A DNA stretch of 64,000 bases from Candidatus Woesearchaeota archaeon (GCA_016928155.1 JAFGLG010000005.1:62001-126000); one strand, 5' to 3'. Shown: positions 25,756 through 35,173, counted from the stretch's first letter. Program-made: numbers and translations. The notes: generated by a model from the sequence alone, not told the origin.

Positions 25756-26253
25756 TCATCTGGATTCAAAATATGACCTGCATTTCTTCACATTTTCTTT
25801 TACGGCCAGCAGGCTACAGATGGATACATCACCGAGGTCTATGGCAAGGTGGCCAATGCAGTAATCCCTTTCAGTCTCATCACCATAAATCCGGCATAGG
25901 TCCGGGTCCTTCCTGGCAGCAATAGTCTTCCTTATGCAGACATGATTCTCCTCATGATTGTCAACTGATGAATTCTCACCCAGCTCTACATCAAAGACAG
26001 TCTCACATAGGAATACATCACCTTCAGAGACAGCTTTCTGGACAATGCAAGCAAGCTGCTGCTGAGCATCTCCTTCCCTGCATTCTGGAGGCATTTCCCT
26101 TATTTCATAGTACACATCAGAATCATGGATTCCTATATCTTCTGAACCGACACCTGTAAAAACATCTCCAGTCCTGCCGAGAGAGCATCCTGCCAAAAAA
26201 ACTGCAGAAATCATGAAAATGACCAATGACAAACGGACCAATGACAAGCTCAT
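25756..26253 (-). CDS. Secreted lipoprotein, cysteine-rich
   Basis: 165 residues with a signal peptide and lipobox FLAGC (Cys about 23). The mature part has about nine Cys arranged in pairs (CREG, CIVQ, CETV, CIRK, CRIYG, CIGH, CSLL, CRSYF), as in short helical repeats where each step ends in a Cys. The lipoprotein at 30217 has the same style. Function unknown. Confidence 0.65.
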   Translation of the reverse strand: MSLSLVRLSLVIFMISAVFLAGCSLGRTGDVFTGVGSEDIGIHDSDVYYEIREMPPECREGDAQQQLACIVQKAVSEGDVFLCETVFDVELGENSSVDNHEENHVCIRKTIAARKDPDLCRIYGDETERDYCIGHLAIDLGDVSICSLLAVKENVKKCRSYFESR

Positions 26254-26315
26254 AAAGGAACACCTCTTTTTGCATCCGGCATATCAAATCCAGGATACAC
26301 TTATTTATAAAGCTT

Positions 26316-27215
26316 TCAGGAGTTGAGGAAAACCAGGTTGGAGAGTGCATGCCTGATGAATACATTGCAGTACAGGACCCTCACAATCGGATAGCTTGCA
26401 AATTTCCTGTCATCCAGCATCCTTACAGCTGAATCAGCCAATGAACGCCCCCTATCCCTGAGCTCCTGAAAAGAGTTGACATCTATCCTGAATATACTAG
26501 CCCTGAACAAATCGAAGAAATCCTCGAACCTTCTCAGAAGAACGACAAATTCCTTTCTTGGCCTGCCGCACGCTGAAAGCTGTTCATACAGGTGGTAGTA
26601 ATGATGCGTCAGCTTTTCAAGAGTCCTCATCAGCCCGATATAACCATATCCCTTGTCTCCGTAAAGCCGGTTCTTGACGACAGCACGATGGCAGTATTCC
26701 CTGAACTTCCTCTGGTTGTCAGCGATATCCCTCACTGTGTCAAGATTCCCCATCCCGCCTTTCTCAAAATCCTTTCTTGTGATCTCCAGGATAGTCCTGA
26801 CAATCTGGCACATCTTGAGAAGTTTCTTGTCTATGTCCAGCTCCTCATGCTCCATAATGGACTTCACAGTGCAGGATTTTGGCTCCTGATCCGTTATCTC
26901 GAATCCCATGAGATTGGCGACATTCTGCTGGACAGCCTTATAGATGCACTCATCATCATACGCTATGCTTATCTCATCATAGCCCCGCCTGTAAAGGCTT
27001 CCGAGCAAAGAGCGGACAAGCCTCACATCATCTTTCCTGAGCTTCAAGGAGGTCTTTTTCCATGCTTTCCTCGATGCTTTTGTTATGACAAGCTCTCCAT
27101 CGCGCTCTTCGATATCAACCTCATCCCCTGGATGCAGGCCTTTGGAATCAATCCATTTCTTCGGGATATAAAGAGTGGTGCCACCGATGCCCTGACGTAT
27201 CAGTTTGCGTTTCAT
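26316..27215 (-). CDS. AbrB-PhoU fusion regulator (phosphate uptake regulator-like)
   Basis: A 299-residue protein. An N-terminal SpoVT/AbrB DNA-binding domain (RQGIGGTTLYIPKKWID, about 5-45) is joined to an all-helical PhoU-like domain to the C-terminus. This architecture is common for archaeal phosphate-response regulators. No pst or pit transporter adjoins it. The start at 27215 is chosen for the canonical MKRKLIRQG beginning; upstream codons fall in an AT-rich promoter (TATTAATATATT). Confidence 0.8.
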   Translation of the reverse strand: MKRKLIRQGIGGTTLYIPKKWIDSKGLHPGDEVDIEERDGELVITKASRKAWKKTSLKLRKDDVRLVRSLLGSLYRRGYDEISIAYDDECIYKAVQQNVANLMGFEITDQEPKSCTVKSIMEHEELDIDKKLLKMCQIVRTILEITRKDFEKGGMGNLDTVRDIADNQRKFREYCHRAVVKNRLYGDKGYGYIGLMRTLEKLTHHYYHLYEQLSACGRPRKEFVVLLRRFEDFFDLFRASIFRIDVNSFQELRDRGRSLADSAVRMLDDRKFASYPIVRVLYCNVFIRHALSNLVFLNS

Positions 27216-27352
27216 GCTGTGGGGGTTAATATTGTTATATATTAATTTTTTGTTTTTAATATGTCCTAATATTAAACATATCAATAATATATTAATACTT
27301 TAAAATTATCATTATACAGTAATAAACCATCCTTCACTTATGAGGCAATACA

Positions 27353-27688
27353 ATGAGTTATGAGAATCCAAAGTGGGAAAAAGATAATGATATGCATATT
27401 CTTGGATTAGGCCAGAGGTCCGGCATAGCTGTCAGGGCATGTGATGATTGTGATGGAATCAGGCAATATCAGGTTGAAATCAGGGAAAACAGAAGATATT
27501 CCCTTGTGCAGTACAATCCTCTGACAGATGAGCTTGTGATGATACCTGTAGATAGGAGTACAGGAGAAACCATCCTTCGGCACAGGTGGTTTGTCGAAGA
27601 GATCCCAGGACTACCATCTGAACTCAAAGGAGGGCTTGAACTGCTCTTCGACAGGATAACAGAAGCATCAGATCATCCGCATCAGTAG
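27353..27688 (+). CDS. Hypothetical protein 1 of an unknown operon
   Basis: A 111-residue soluble acidic protein. A CDDCDG motif lies near residue 30 and the strands IRQYQVEIRENRRYSLVQYNP resemble a small beta domain. The phrase YNPLTDELV is echoed by YDPHTGEIA in the next gene, suggesting related modules. It is first of a run of five tightly spaced plus-strand genes. No family recognised. Confidence 0.6.
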   Translation: MSYENPKWEKDNDMHILGLGQRSGIAVRACDDCDGIRQYQVEIRENRRYSLVQYNPLTDELVMIPVDRSTGETILRHRWFVEEIPGLPSELKGGLELLFDRITEASDHPHQ

Positions 27689-27697
27689 GTGAAAAAA

Positions 27698-28453
27698 ATG
27701 AATATTGAAGAGATGAAGAAAAAGCATCCAAGCTGGTTCACAGCAGTCGGAGAGACACCAGAAGAATATGTCAAAAGAGTCACAGAAGGATTGCCGAACA
27801 GGGCAGAGAAGTTCAAAAGGCTACTTGGATCTTACAGGAAGATAATGGAATGGGATGATACAGATCTCAGGATAAATATCAGGAACCAGGAATTGCTAGT
27901 CATTGATCCTGTGACAAACCATCCAGAAACGCCGCCAGCAGTCATATTCTCAATACTTGACAGGAAAGTCAATGGCATCTCAAGAATATATTTTGAGGGA
28001 ACCTATTTTGAAAAAGTAAAAGAATACCATGAAAGAAGAGGATATTGGACAGAACAGAATCCTTGGGCAGGATGCGAGCTCAGACTCCGCCCCTGCATCA
28101 GCCTCAAAGCAATGGATATACAGGATGACCAAGGCCGCAGAGAAGTGCTGCTGATCGCAGACTACAACTTGGCGGGAAAGCGTGAGATTGTCAGATATGA
28201 CCCCCACACAGGCGAGATAGCCGCAAGGAACTCCGATGACATGCCGAATGACATACTGAATTTTAGCGGCGTCTACCTTGATCCGCATCAAAGGAACCAG
28301 CTAGCACATTATATCAAAGAGGGGACCAGGAGGGCCGGATTATCTGGACAGATGAAGCAGGACCTTGAAGCGATTACGCAGAAACTGTCTGTAAGAGATC
28401 CTGCAATAGTCGGCACAGACATGACAATACATCTCGGAAGATATGGTGAATAA
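27698..28453 (+). CDS. Hypothetical protein 2 of an unknown operon
   Basis: A 251-residue soluble protein. ATG 27698 is preceded by TAGGTGAAAAAA; a GTG at 27689 is part of that ribosome site. The C-terminal half has REIVRYDPHTGEIAARNSDD, similar to the corresponding stretch of the upstream protein. No signal peptide and no known domain seen. It is two bases from the next gene. Confidence 0.6.
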   Translation: MNIEEMKKKHPSWFTAVGETPEEYVKRVTEGLPNRAEKFKRLLGSYRKIMEWDDTDLRINIRNQELLVIDPVTNHPETPPAVIFSILDRKVNGISRIYFEGTYFEKVKEYHERRGYWTEQNPWAGCELRLRPCISLKAMDIQDDQGRREVLLIADYNLAGKREIVRYDPHTGEIAARNSDDMPNDILNFSGVYLDPHQRNQLAHYIKEGTRRAGLSGQMKQDLEAITQKLSVRDPAIVGTDMTIHLGRYGE

Positions 28454-28455
28454 AG

Positions 28456-28872
28456 ATGAAAAAGATAATATTGATGGTCTTGACTGTGATAGTGCTCCTC
28501 TCCTCACCGAGCGCCATTGCACTCATGCCAAAGGACAGCGGATCATGCAAAGTACAGGCATTCGGATTCCAGGAAGAGCAGCTATCCGTGCATAACACTG
28601 CATACTGGGAAATACTGACAAAAGACTGCAAAGGCGGATTCATGGTGAACATGCATGACACAGCGACAGGGAATGCCGTGGCATCAGTCATCTTCAATAT
28701 ACAGAATGATTTCCAGCACACCACAGGCAGATTCGTTGCAGCACCGCAAGGCAGCCTGATACTCCAAGCATACAGGATAACACCCAATGGTGATGTAATC
28801 TATCTAGGCAGCTCGATCCAGAAAGGGAAACCAGAATGGGGATATTATCCAGTGCTTGAGGTGACAGGATGA
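28456..28872 (+). CDS. Hypothetical secreted protein 3 of an unknown operon
   Basis: A 138-residue protein with a clear signal peptide (MKKIILMVLTVIVLLSSPSA, cleavage after about ALA at 23). The mature part is a beta-rich domain with two Cys (SCKV, DCKGG). It overlaps the next gene by ATGA. It is the only exported member of the operon. Confidence 0.6.
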   Translation: MKKIILMVLTVIVLLSSPSAIALMPKDSGSCKVQAFGFQEEQLSVHNTAYWEILTKDCKGGFMVNMHDTATGNAVASVIFNIQNDFQHTTGRFVAAPQGSLILQAYRITPNGDVIYLGSSIQKGKPEWGYYPVLEVTG

Positions 28873-29285
28873 GACCAGAAGACAGGCAATACACCCAGAT
28901 AGGACAAGAGAATGGATTTGAGGTAGAGCCGAAAACAGTAGGTCCTGTTGAAGGGTATACCGCAAGAAGGGACAGATTACCATTTGACATAACATTCAGT
29001 TATCACCCTGGAAACAATGAGTATGAATTCTTCCTCGGGCTTGATGCCACGGAACTCTCAGGAAGCGGAATGATATACAGGGCAGTCGGACTGATGGATG
29101 TTGTTGACCAGCACCTGAAGAGAAGATTCAGAAGAAATGATATCAGCTCTGACAGAGGATGCATCGATTTCGTCTACATGGTGCCGAATAAGGATTTCAA
29201 GGAGAACCCAGAAGCAACAAGACCATTCTTCAAAACCCTTGATCAGGCCATAAGACAATATGATGAAGCGTTCCCTCAGAATTGA
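28869..29285 (+). CDS. Hypothetical protein 4 of an unknown operon
   Basis: A 138-residue soluble protein with alternating strands (FDITFSYHPGNNEYEFFLGL) and a C-terminal helix. It is translationally coupled to the secreted protein upstream through an ATGA overlap. It ends two bases before a 50-codon frame. No family recognised. Confidence 0.6.
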   Translation: MRPEDRQYTQIGQENGFEVEPKTVGPVEGYTARRDRLPFDITFSYHPGNNEYEFFLGLDATELSGSGMIYRAVGLMDVVDQHLKRRFRRNDISSDRGCIDFVYMVPNKDFKENPEATRPFFKTLDQAIRQYDEAFPQN

Positions 29286-29287
29286 AA

Positions 29288-29440
29288 ATGCAAACCCAGG
29301 AATGGTTCAGTTCAGGAGGCGAATATATTCTAATCCTGTCCCCAGGATACCTGACAGCAGGACAGATCAGGGGATATTTTGACCTTTTTGCAAAAACAGA
29401 AGGGATTCGCGGATGGGTGGATCACAGGAGATGCACATAA
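29288..29440 (+). CDS. Very small protein (50 residues), last gene of the unknown operon
   Basis: An open frame from ATG 29288 to TAA 29440, two bases after the preceding stop, encoding MQTQEWFSSGGEYILILSPG and 30 more residues. Close spacing and codon choice like its neighbours support a real gene. No known family. Confidence 0.4.
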   Translation: MQTQEWFSSGGEYILILSPGYLTAGQIRGYFDLFAKTEGIRGWVDHRRCT

Positions 29441-29464
29441 CAAACCACATCTGAGAATATGAAA

Positions 29465-29722
29465 TCAACTGCCTTGCACAAAAGTCTTCTCTCCTGCCCT
29501 GCACTGTGGCGGATTTGACTCCATTATAGGATAGCCTGCTGCTTTGCATTCTTCAAAGCTGTTGATGTTCTCTGTCTGGCAGGGTGCGAACTCACAATTC
29601 GGACCTGTCCTCCCTACTGCAGTGCCGTCAGGGCAGATCTTTGCATCAGCTGTGCATACTGTCTGGGCAGGAGTGCATCCTGCAAGAAATACCAACAGAG
29701 CAGCAAGGATCAGTGTTCTCAT
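29465..29722 (-). CDS. Small lipoprotein with CPDG cysteine domain
   Basis: 85 residues with lipobox FLAGC at about 16. It has the widespread secreted motif CTADAKICPDGTAVGRTGP followed by NCEFAPC, plus FEECKAAGYPIMESNPPQC. These disulfide-rich motifs occur in many bacterial and DPANN lipoproteins of unknown role. It is convergent with the unknown operon. Confidence 0.7.
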   Translation of the reverse strand: MRTLILAALLVFLAGCTPAQTVCTADAKICPDGTAVGRTGPNCEFAPCQTENINSFEECKAAGYPIMESNPPQCRAGEKTFVQGS

Positions 29723-29808
29723 AGAAGGAGAGAATCAAACAGGGTTATTAAATGTTTCAAAAATATTTATAAATATGTATATCAATCAATCATCAAAAGA
29801 GGTGTTGC

Positions 29809-30183
29809 ATGAAAGAAAATCATCTATATCTAATCACAATCTGTGTTGTAGGAATTGTGGCACTGTTTCTTACATTATCCTCGAGCTTCAGCCCATCAGG
29901 GACAGATCTTGTGGGACAGGGGCTGACCCCGGCAGAGAGAATAGTGGACATACAATATGAGGTTGTGCGAGAATTTGATTATGAAAGTGGTTCATCATTT
30001 ACAAATGTTTATTGCCCACAAGGAAAGTATGTACTCGGGGGATTCTGTTCAGCAACCCAAGTCACGTCTTTCTATGCTTCTGATCATGGCGGAGATGGTT
30101 ATTATGACCTGTGGACATGCGTAGTAGAACCGGGCGGCAGCCTCCCAGTTGTTGCAGGAGTAATCTGCGGGAAGGTCAAGTGA
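29809..30183 (+). CDS. Secreted or membrane-anchored hypothetical protein
   Basis: A 124-residue protein. An N-terminal hydrophobic helix (about 6-26) acts as signal or anchor, and the extracellular part has four Cys (YCPQG, FCSA, TCVV, ICGK). TATA (ATTTATAAAT) and AAAGAGGTGTTGC upstream support the ATG at 29809. No family recognised. Confidence 0.6.
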   Translation: MKENHLYLITICVVGIVALFLTLSSSFSPSGTDLVGQGLTPAERIVDIQYEVVREFDYESGSSFTNVYCPQGKYVLGGFCSATQVTSFYASDHGGDGYYDLWTCVVEPGGSLPVVAGVICGKVK

Positions 30184-30216
30184 ACATTTAAATAGATTAT
30201 TTCATTTCTACTTATC

Positions 30217-30600
30217 ATGAAAAAGTATATCCTGCTTATCTCCCTTGCGCTGATCATCATATCAGGCTGTGCAGAGCACACAGAGGACAATCCTCTTGAT
30301 GCGAAAACAAAAGAGAAATGCCTCTACCTCGCATCAGAGAAAGCCAAACTCGAGTACGCAGAATGCCTGAGCACAACCTTTGAAGACTGCCCTGCGGCAG
30401 AGATGTACAGGCACAATGCGATAATATGCATCGCAAACCTGGCAAAGAGGAACAATAATTTGACAATTTGCAGTGATGAAGGCATCATGACAGAAATCTG
30501 CGAGACCTACACACGGCTGATGAACAAAGGCAATCTTACAGAACCCTGTGTGGCATATTCTGAGGAACTGTGCATCTTCCAGTATAATGCAGAAAACTAG
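30217..30600 (+). CDS. Cysteine-rich lipoprotein
   Basis: 127 residues with signal peptide and lipobox IISGC (about 18). The mature domain is helical with regularly placed Cys (KCLYL, ECLST, DCPAA, ICIAN, ICSDE, ICETY, PCVAY, LCIFQ). The pattern resembles the lipoprotein at 25756-26253. Its last codons overlap the DEAD-box gene stop on the other strand. Confidence 0.6.
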   Translation: MKKYILLISLALIIISGCAEHTEDNPLDAKTKEKCLYLASEKAKLEYAECLSTTFEDCPAAEMYRHNAIICIANLAKRNNNLTICSDEGIMTEICETYTRLMNKGNLTEPCVAYSEELCIFQYNAEN

Positions 30601-31907
30601 AATCTCCTTTGCCTTGATTGGGCAGGATTTCTTCTCGGACCGAATCTCTCACCCTGACGGCCCTGCTGCTGACCCCGGCCCTGTCTGCCCTGCTGACCCT
30701 GACGAGGCGCTGGACCACGCCCCCTTCCTTGATTGCCCCTGAAACCACTCCTGCCTTCCCTGAAACCGGTTCTGGGCTGATCAATCTTCACCCTTATCTT
30801 ATCGATAAAAGGCCTCTCCATCTTCTCGATCTGGAGATCATAATCCTTGAACACCCTTGACATATTGTCATGATCCCTAGGCGACAGGATATTTATCGCT
30901 ATCCCATCCTTGCCGGCCCTGGCAGTCCTCCCGATCCTGTGGATGTACTGCTTGCTCTCTTTCGGGATATCATAATTGTATACGTGGGTCACGCCCTTTA
31001 TATCAAGGCCGCGTGCAGCCACATCTGTGCAGACCAGGACCTTGAAGCTCTTATTGTGAAAATCATCCATTGTCCTTGTCCTCTTTGCCTGGGTGAAGCC
31101 TCCATGAATAGCTAAGGCACTGATGCCTGAAAGCTTAAGATTCCTCGCCACAAAATCAGTGTTCCTCTGCGTGTTGCAGAATATCATCGCCAGGCCCGCC
31201 TGCTCATTCCTCAAAAGATGGACCAGAAGAGAGAACTTCATGTTATCCTCGACATCATAATATACCTGCTTCAGCTTCTTAGGGTCGACATAGGAATCCA
31301 CTGATACCTTGACTGCGTCATGCATATACCTCTTGGAAAGGCTGGCCAAGTCAGGGGGTATGGTCGCTGAGAAAAGCAGTGTCTGCCTCTCTTTCGGACA
31401 CACCTTTATGATCCTCTCGACATCATCGATGAAACCCATGTCAAGCATCCTGTCAGCCTCGTCAAGCACAAGGATCCTGACCTTCGAAAAGTTGACAGTG
31501 CCCCGGCTCATATGATCAAGTATCCTGCCCGGAGTGCCGACAACAACATCAGCTGTCCTCAGCTTGCTCATCTGGGGATCTATAGCAACACCGCCATAGA
31601 CCACTGCAACCTGCAATGGCTTGTACTTTGAGAATTTTATCAGCTCCTTGTGTATCTGCTCCGCAAGCTCGCGAGTAGGGGTGAGGATCAGTGCCTGTAT
31701 GCCTCTCCCTCTCTCTGAATTCTGGATGATACCTGCACCAAAAGCAAGTGTCTTGCCAGAGCCTGTTGCGGATCCTGCAATGACATCCTTGCCTGACAGG
31801 ATCAGAGGGATGGATTTCTGCTGGATATCGCTGGGACTAACAAACTGCTGGTCTTTTATAGCCTTCAATATCGGCTCAATCAATTTCAAATCCGTGAACT
31901 CATTCAT
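30597..31907 (-). CDS. DEAD-box RNA helicase with RG/Q-rich tail
   Basis: A 436-residue helicase. It has the Q motif (SDIQQKSIPLIL), Walker A GSATGSGKT (about 45-53), PTRELA, DEAD in VLDEADRMLD, SAT, and domain 2 motifs through HRIGRTARAG. The last 60 residues are rich in Arg-Gly-Gln (for example GRGRGPAPRQGQQ), an RNA-binding and condensate-prone tail. It unwinds RNA during ribosome assembly or cold stress. A perfect 9-bp hairpin lies in the leader just before the ATG. Confidence 0.94.
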   Translation of the reverse strand: MNEFTDLKLIEPILKAIKDQQFVSPSDIQQKSIPLILSGKDVIAGSATGSGKTLAFGAGIIQNSERGRGIQALILTPTRELAEQIHKELIKFSKYKPLQVAVVYGGVAIDPQMSKLRTADVVVGTPGRILDHMSRGTVNFSKVRILVLDEADRMLDMGFIDDVERIIKVCPKERQTLLFSATIPPDLASLSKRYMHDAVKVSVDSYVDPKKLKQVYYDVEDNMKFSLLVHLLRNEQAGLAMIFCNTQRNTDFVARNLKLSGISALAIHGGFTQAKRTRTMDDFHNKSFKVLVCTDVAARGLDIKGVTHVYNYDIPKESKQYIHRIGRTARAGKDGIAINILSPRDHDNMSRVFKDYDLQIEKMERPFIDKIRVKIDQPRTGFREGRSGFRGNQGRGRGPAPRQGQQGRQGRGQQQGRQGERFGPRRNPAQSRQRRF

Positions 31908-31916
31908 GATAATCTC

Positions 31917-31944
31917 AAGAAAAAGTCAAAACTTGCTTTTTCTT
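31917..31944 (-). promoter_or_regulatory. Leader hairpin of the DEAD-box gene
   Basis: AAGAAAAAG and CTTTTTCTT form a perfect 9-bp stem with a 10-base loop, ending 10 bases before the ATG at 31907. A minus-strand TATA box (ATTTATAAAG, about 31977-31988) places the stem inside the mRNA leader, where it could mask the weak TTGAGA ribosome site. Confidence 0.45.
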
Positions 31945-32083
31945 ATGGACCTCGATATACTCAAAAAAGTGCTCCTCTTTATAAATCTTTACATAATCAA
32001 CCGAAAATCCGGACTTTTTGTCCCAGTAATGCATAATGATGGCCAACTGAATATTTAAGTGAAAAAGGAAAAAATCAGGCCAT

Positions 32084-32611
32084 ATGAAAAATCTTGCCAA
32101 ATATGTCATAGGCCTGCTGACTGTGCTTCTCCTAAGACTGATGCCCCACCCACCGAATGTGGAGCCGATAATGGCAACAATGATGCCATTCGCGAAACGA
32201 TGGGGTTGGATGTCCGGTCTGGTTTTCACATCACTTGCGATGCTCCTCTTTGACTTAATCACGAGGACAATAGGTGTGTGGTCAATACTGACAATTGGGA
32301 CCTATTGCCTGATATCCTCTTGCGCTGGGATTTACCTGAAACAAAGAGAGAACAAGATAAGATATTATGTGGGTTTTGCCATAATCGGCACTATCATCTA
32401 TGATGCAATAACCGGCATTGGTACAGGCATGATATTCTTCAACCAGAGCTTCATGGACACCCTGATCGGACAGATACATTTCACACTCTATCATCTGGCA
32501 GGCAATGTCCTCCTGTCAGCAACCCTCTCGCCTTTGCTTTATAAATGGGCACTGGATAACCCAAACCTCGAGACAGAGGCTATAATGGCCAAAATCGGGG
32601 CTTTAGCATGA
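32084..32611 (+). CDS. ECF-transporter-S-component-like membrane protein
   Basis: A 175-residue protein with about five or six transmembrane helices. The N-terminal MPHPPNVEPIMATMMPFAKRW segment and the size resemble the DUF6580/ECF substrate-binding (S) subunits that capture vitamins. No EcfA or EcfT gene is adjacent, so it would share an energising module elsewhere. Assignment is by general pattern only. Confidence 0.55.
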   Translation: MKNLAKYVIGLLTVLLLRLMPHPPNVEPIMATMMPFAKRWGWMSGLVFTSLAMLLFDLITRTIGVWSILTIGTYCLISSCAGIYLKQRENKIRYYVGFAIIGTIIYDAITGIGTGMIFFNQSFMDTLIGQIHFTLYHLAGNVLLSATLSPLLYKWALDNPNLETEAIMAKIGALA

Positions 32612-32716
32612 AAGGATAAATTTAAATACAAGAGATATAAAAACCATGCCAAGCTATACAGATGACCTATTTCCAGTTCATGTGTATATAGCTAAGAAAA
32701 TGAATAGGTGAAGAAT

Positions 32717-32944
32717 ATGGGATATGAAGATAGGAGCGACCGAGGATTTGACAGGGGCGCAGGCAGAGGCGGCGGAAGAGGATTCAGAGGAGGCCGCGAT
32801 TTCGGTCCAAAGGAAATGCACAAAGCAACCTGCTCAGAATGCGGACAAGAATGCGAAGTCCCGTTCAAACCAGGAAAGGATGCAGACGGCAATCCGAGAC
32901 CAGTATACTGCAAAGAATGCTACAGGAAAAGGAAAAGCTACTGA
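32717..32944 (+). CDS. RGG-repeat plus CxxC zinc-ribbon protein
   Basis: A 75-residue protein. An Arg/Gly-rich N-terminus (about 1-30, GRGGGRGFRGGRDFG) is followed by a treble-clef/ribbon CSECGQECEVPFKPG to RPVYCKECY, the same CxxC-YCxxC pattern that many DPANN and candidate-phylum bacteria carry. Likely binds RNA. ATG 32717 follows TAGGTGAAGAAT. The RGG region parallels the tail of the DEAD-box helicase nearby. Confidence 0.75.
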   Translation: MGYEDRSDRGFDRGAGRGGGRGFRGGRDFGPKEMHKATCSECGQECEVPFKPGKDADGNPRPVYCKECYRKRKSY

Positions 32945-32963
32945 TTCTAAAAGATAAAAAAAT

Positions 32964-35078
32964 CTAATAAATTTTTATATCACCATAGCTCAGTTGAATC
33001 TCTTTGACTGAGCTAAGGTCTTCTATCTCATTGATCCTCAGGAGACCAGGAGATTTTGTATAGAGCAATTCCTCAATATACAATGATCTCTCGACAGCAG
33101 GCTGATAATATCCCCACCCAGGCTGGTCACCGGCGAAGCCCTCTGAATGATCCACAAGACCACGCAGCTCAATCTCATCCTTTGTGATATGGAAGACAAA
33201 TGCCCCGTTATAGCTCTGCTGGCCGTCCCGATAATCCATGCTGTATGCCGGGATCACCATCAGCTCCTTCTCCTTGGAGAAGAGGAATGCCTTGTGCTCC
33301 CAAAGGGCAGTTGAGTCAGCATAATCTGATTCAGTCACATACTTGGCGATCTCCTCCGGGTTCTCCACATCAGACACATCAAACAACGAGACCTTGAGGC
33401 CTGCCTGCCTGCCATCATCAGTATCCTTGCCGATGCCGATTATGGTATCCTCATCATAAGGATGCAGATATCTGGAGAAACCAGGTATCTTAAGCTTCCC
33501 AAGCTCAGTGATATCAGTCGGATCGCTCAGATCAATGACAAAGAAAGGATCAATCTGCTTGAAAGTCACCATATAAAGCCTGTCACCCATGAACCTTGTG
33601 GAGAAGATGCTCTCATCCTCTGCAAGGCCTTCAAGCTCTCCGATTATGCCAAGATCCATATCCAGAGCATAAACATTGTTTGAAGACAAGGATCGCTCAC
33701 CTTCAAATCTTGACCACCTTGGGCTCAGGGTTGTCGCAATCCTGAACACACCATCATATTCATCCATGGAGAACTGATTGAGCACTCTTCCAGGGACCTT
33801 GCCATTGGCTTCAGGATCGATATCAAGGCCATCCACCTCAATCCTGTTGATGACAGTGTACTCAAAATACTTTATCTCCTCAAGCCTCTGCTCCAATAAT
33901 CCCTCAGCCCTCTCCTCAAACGTCTCCTGCTCGTCCTCGTCAAGGGTAACGATCACAGACTCATACACCTGATATATCTTCGCCTCTTTCTCAAGCCTTG
34001 AAAGCACAGCATTGTCTGTCTGCTTTATCTTAGAGATGAGATCCCTGTGCTTCTCTGCAAGATGAGGCTCAAGCAGCTCCATGACTATGCCCTTCTGGAT
34101 ATCATACTCATTGACATATTCGCCATAAGTCACATAGATATTATTCCCTGACATATAGAGTTCCTGGGAGCCTTCGACAGCCACTGAAACAGAATCCATA
34201 TCACCTGAGCCAAGCTCGAGGGCATGTATATTGACAAACATCGGATAATTGTAAGGGATGTTGAAATAATGGACATGCCCAATCGGGACAGATCTCACCA
34301 CATCATCCTCAATTATCAAAGGAGTCGGCATCTCAAGCCTGTACTCTGGCTGTGAAGTGGTAAGCATATAGACAAAGCCATCGCTCATCCTGCCCCTGAA
34401 ATAATTGCCTTCAAACTTATACTTCCTGATCGGCTCAGGATCGCTCCTGTCGCTGATGTCATAGACATCAAAGAAGGTCATGCCCTGCCTCGGCACAATA
34501 TCTATCTTCTTATAATAATCATTGTCATAATAATTCCCGAACACAGCAAGATAATCCCCATCAACAAAAAGGGACTCTATCTGCTGATCAAACCTGATTG
34601 TCGATATTATCTCAGCATCCTCGCCAGGATAAGCCCTGATAATGAACAATGTCTGTCCGGTGACAGTGTAGATGTAATTGCCGTCAGTCTTGATTATATC
34701 CGCCTCATCAACACCCTGGACCTGGACATTTGTCCCGGAATAATCAAGGCCATCATAATCTGCGCCTGCAGCTGGCGCAGACTCAGCCATGTCCATAGCA
34801 GGCATCGGCTCTGAGAGTCTTTCTATAGAGGCACCCTGCATCTTGACAGAAGAGCCATAGCCCAGATTTGCGCCTGAGTTATCCTTAATGAAGCTGAGAA
34901 GCTGGTCTTCAGTATCGAATGTGAGTGTCTTCACCTCTGCGCCATAATCAAACTTAAGCTCATCATAAGTGCCCGCACCATACCTGTAAACCACCTTGTC
35001 CGGAGGAGGTGTGGTCTGCTGGCAAGCTGCTAAAAAAACAATGCTGAACAATGCAATGACCGCGATTATCTTTCTCAT
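32964..35078 (-). CDS. Secreted beta-propeller-domain lipoprotein
   Basis: A 704-residue exported protein with lipobox FLAAC near residue 18. The rest matches the archaeal and bacterial 'beta propeller domain' family (PF09826 type): repeated strands such as VDEADIIKTDGNYIYTVTG, FFDVYDISDRSDPEPIRKY and FVIDLSDPTDITELGKL are blades. Start MRKIIAVIA at 35078 is chosen because GGGTGATACTT is its ribosome site; a GTG 9 bases earlier is part of it. It probably sits on the outer face of the membrane; ligand unknown. Confidence 0.85.
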   Translation of the reverse strand: MRKIIAVIALFSIVFLAACQQTTPPPDKVVYRYGAGTYDELKFDYGAEVKTLTFDTEDQLLSFIKDNSGANLGYGSSVKMQGASIERLSEPMPAMDMAESAPAAGADYDGLDYSGTNVQVQGVDEADIIKTDGNYIYTVTGQTLFIIRAYPGEDAEIISTIRFDQQIESLFVDGDYLAVFGNYYDNDYYKKIDIVPRQGMTFFDVYDISDRSDPEPIRKYKFEGNYFRGRMSDGFVYMLTTSQPEYRLEMPTPLIIEDDVVRSVPIGHVHYFNIPYNYPMFVNIHALELGSGDMDSVSVAVEGSQELYMSGNNIYVTYGEYVNEYDIQKGIVMELLEPHLAEKHRDLISKIKQTDNAVLSRLEKEAKIYQVYESVIVTLDEDEQETFEERAEGLLEQRLEEIKYFEYTVINRIEVDGLDIDPEANGKVPGRVLNQFSMDEYDGVFRIATTLSPRWSRFEGERSLSSNNVYALDMDLGIIGELEGLAEDESIFSTRFMGDRLYMVTFKQIDPFFVIDLSDPTDITELGKLKIPGFSRYLHPYDEDTIIGIGKDTDDGRQAGLKVSLFDVSDVENPEEIAKYVTESDYADSTALWEHKAFLFSKEKELMVIPAYSMDYRDGQQSYNGAFVFHITKDEIELRGLVDHSEGFAGDQPGWGYYQPAVERSLYIEELLYTKSPGLLRINEIEDLSSVKEIQLSYGDIKIY

Positions 35079-35173
35079 AAGTATCACCCTTTTTCTAATA
35101 AATATACACTTGGATATATAGTTTGTTTTGATTTTGGTCCGGATTGAAGCTATACATAATATCCAATAACAAA

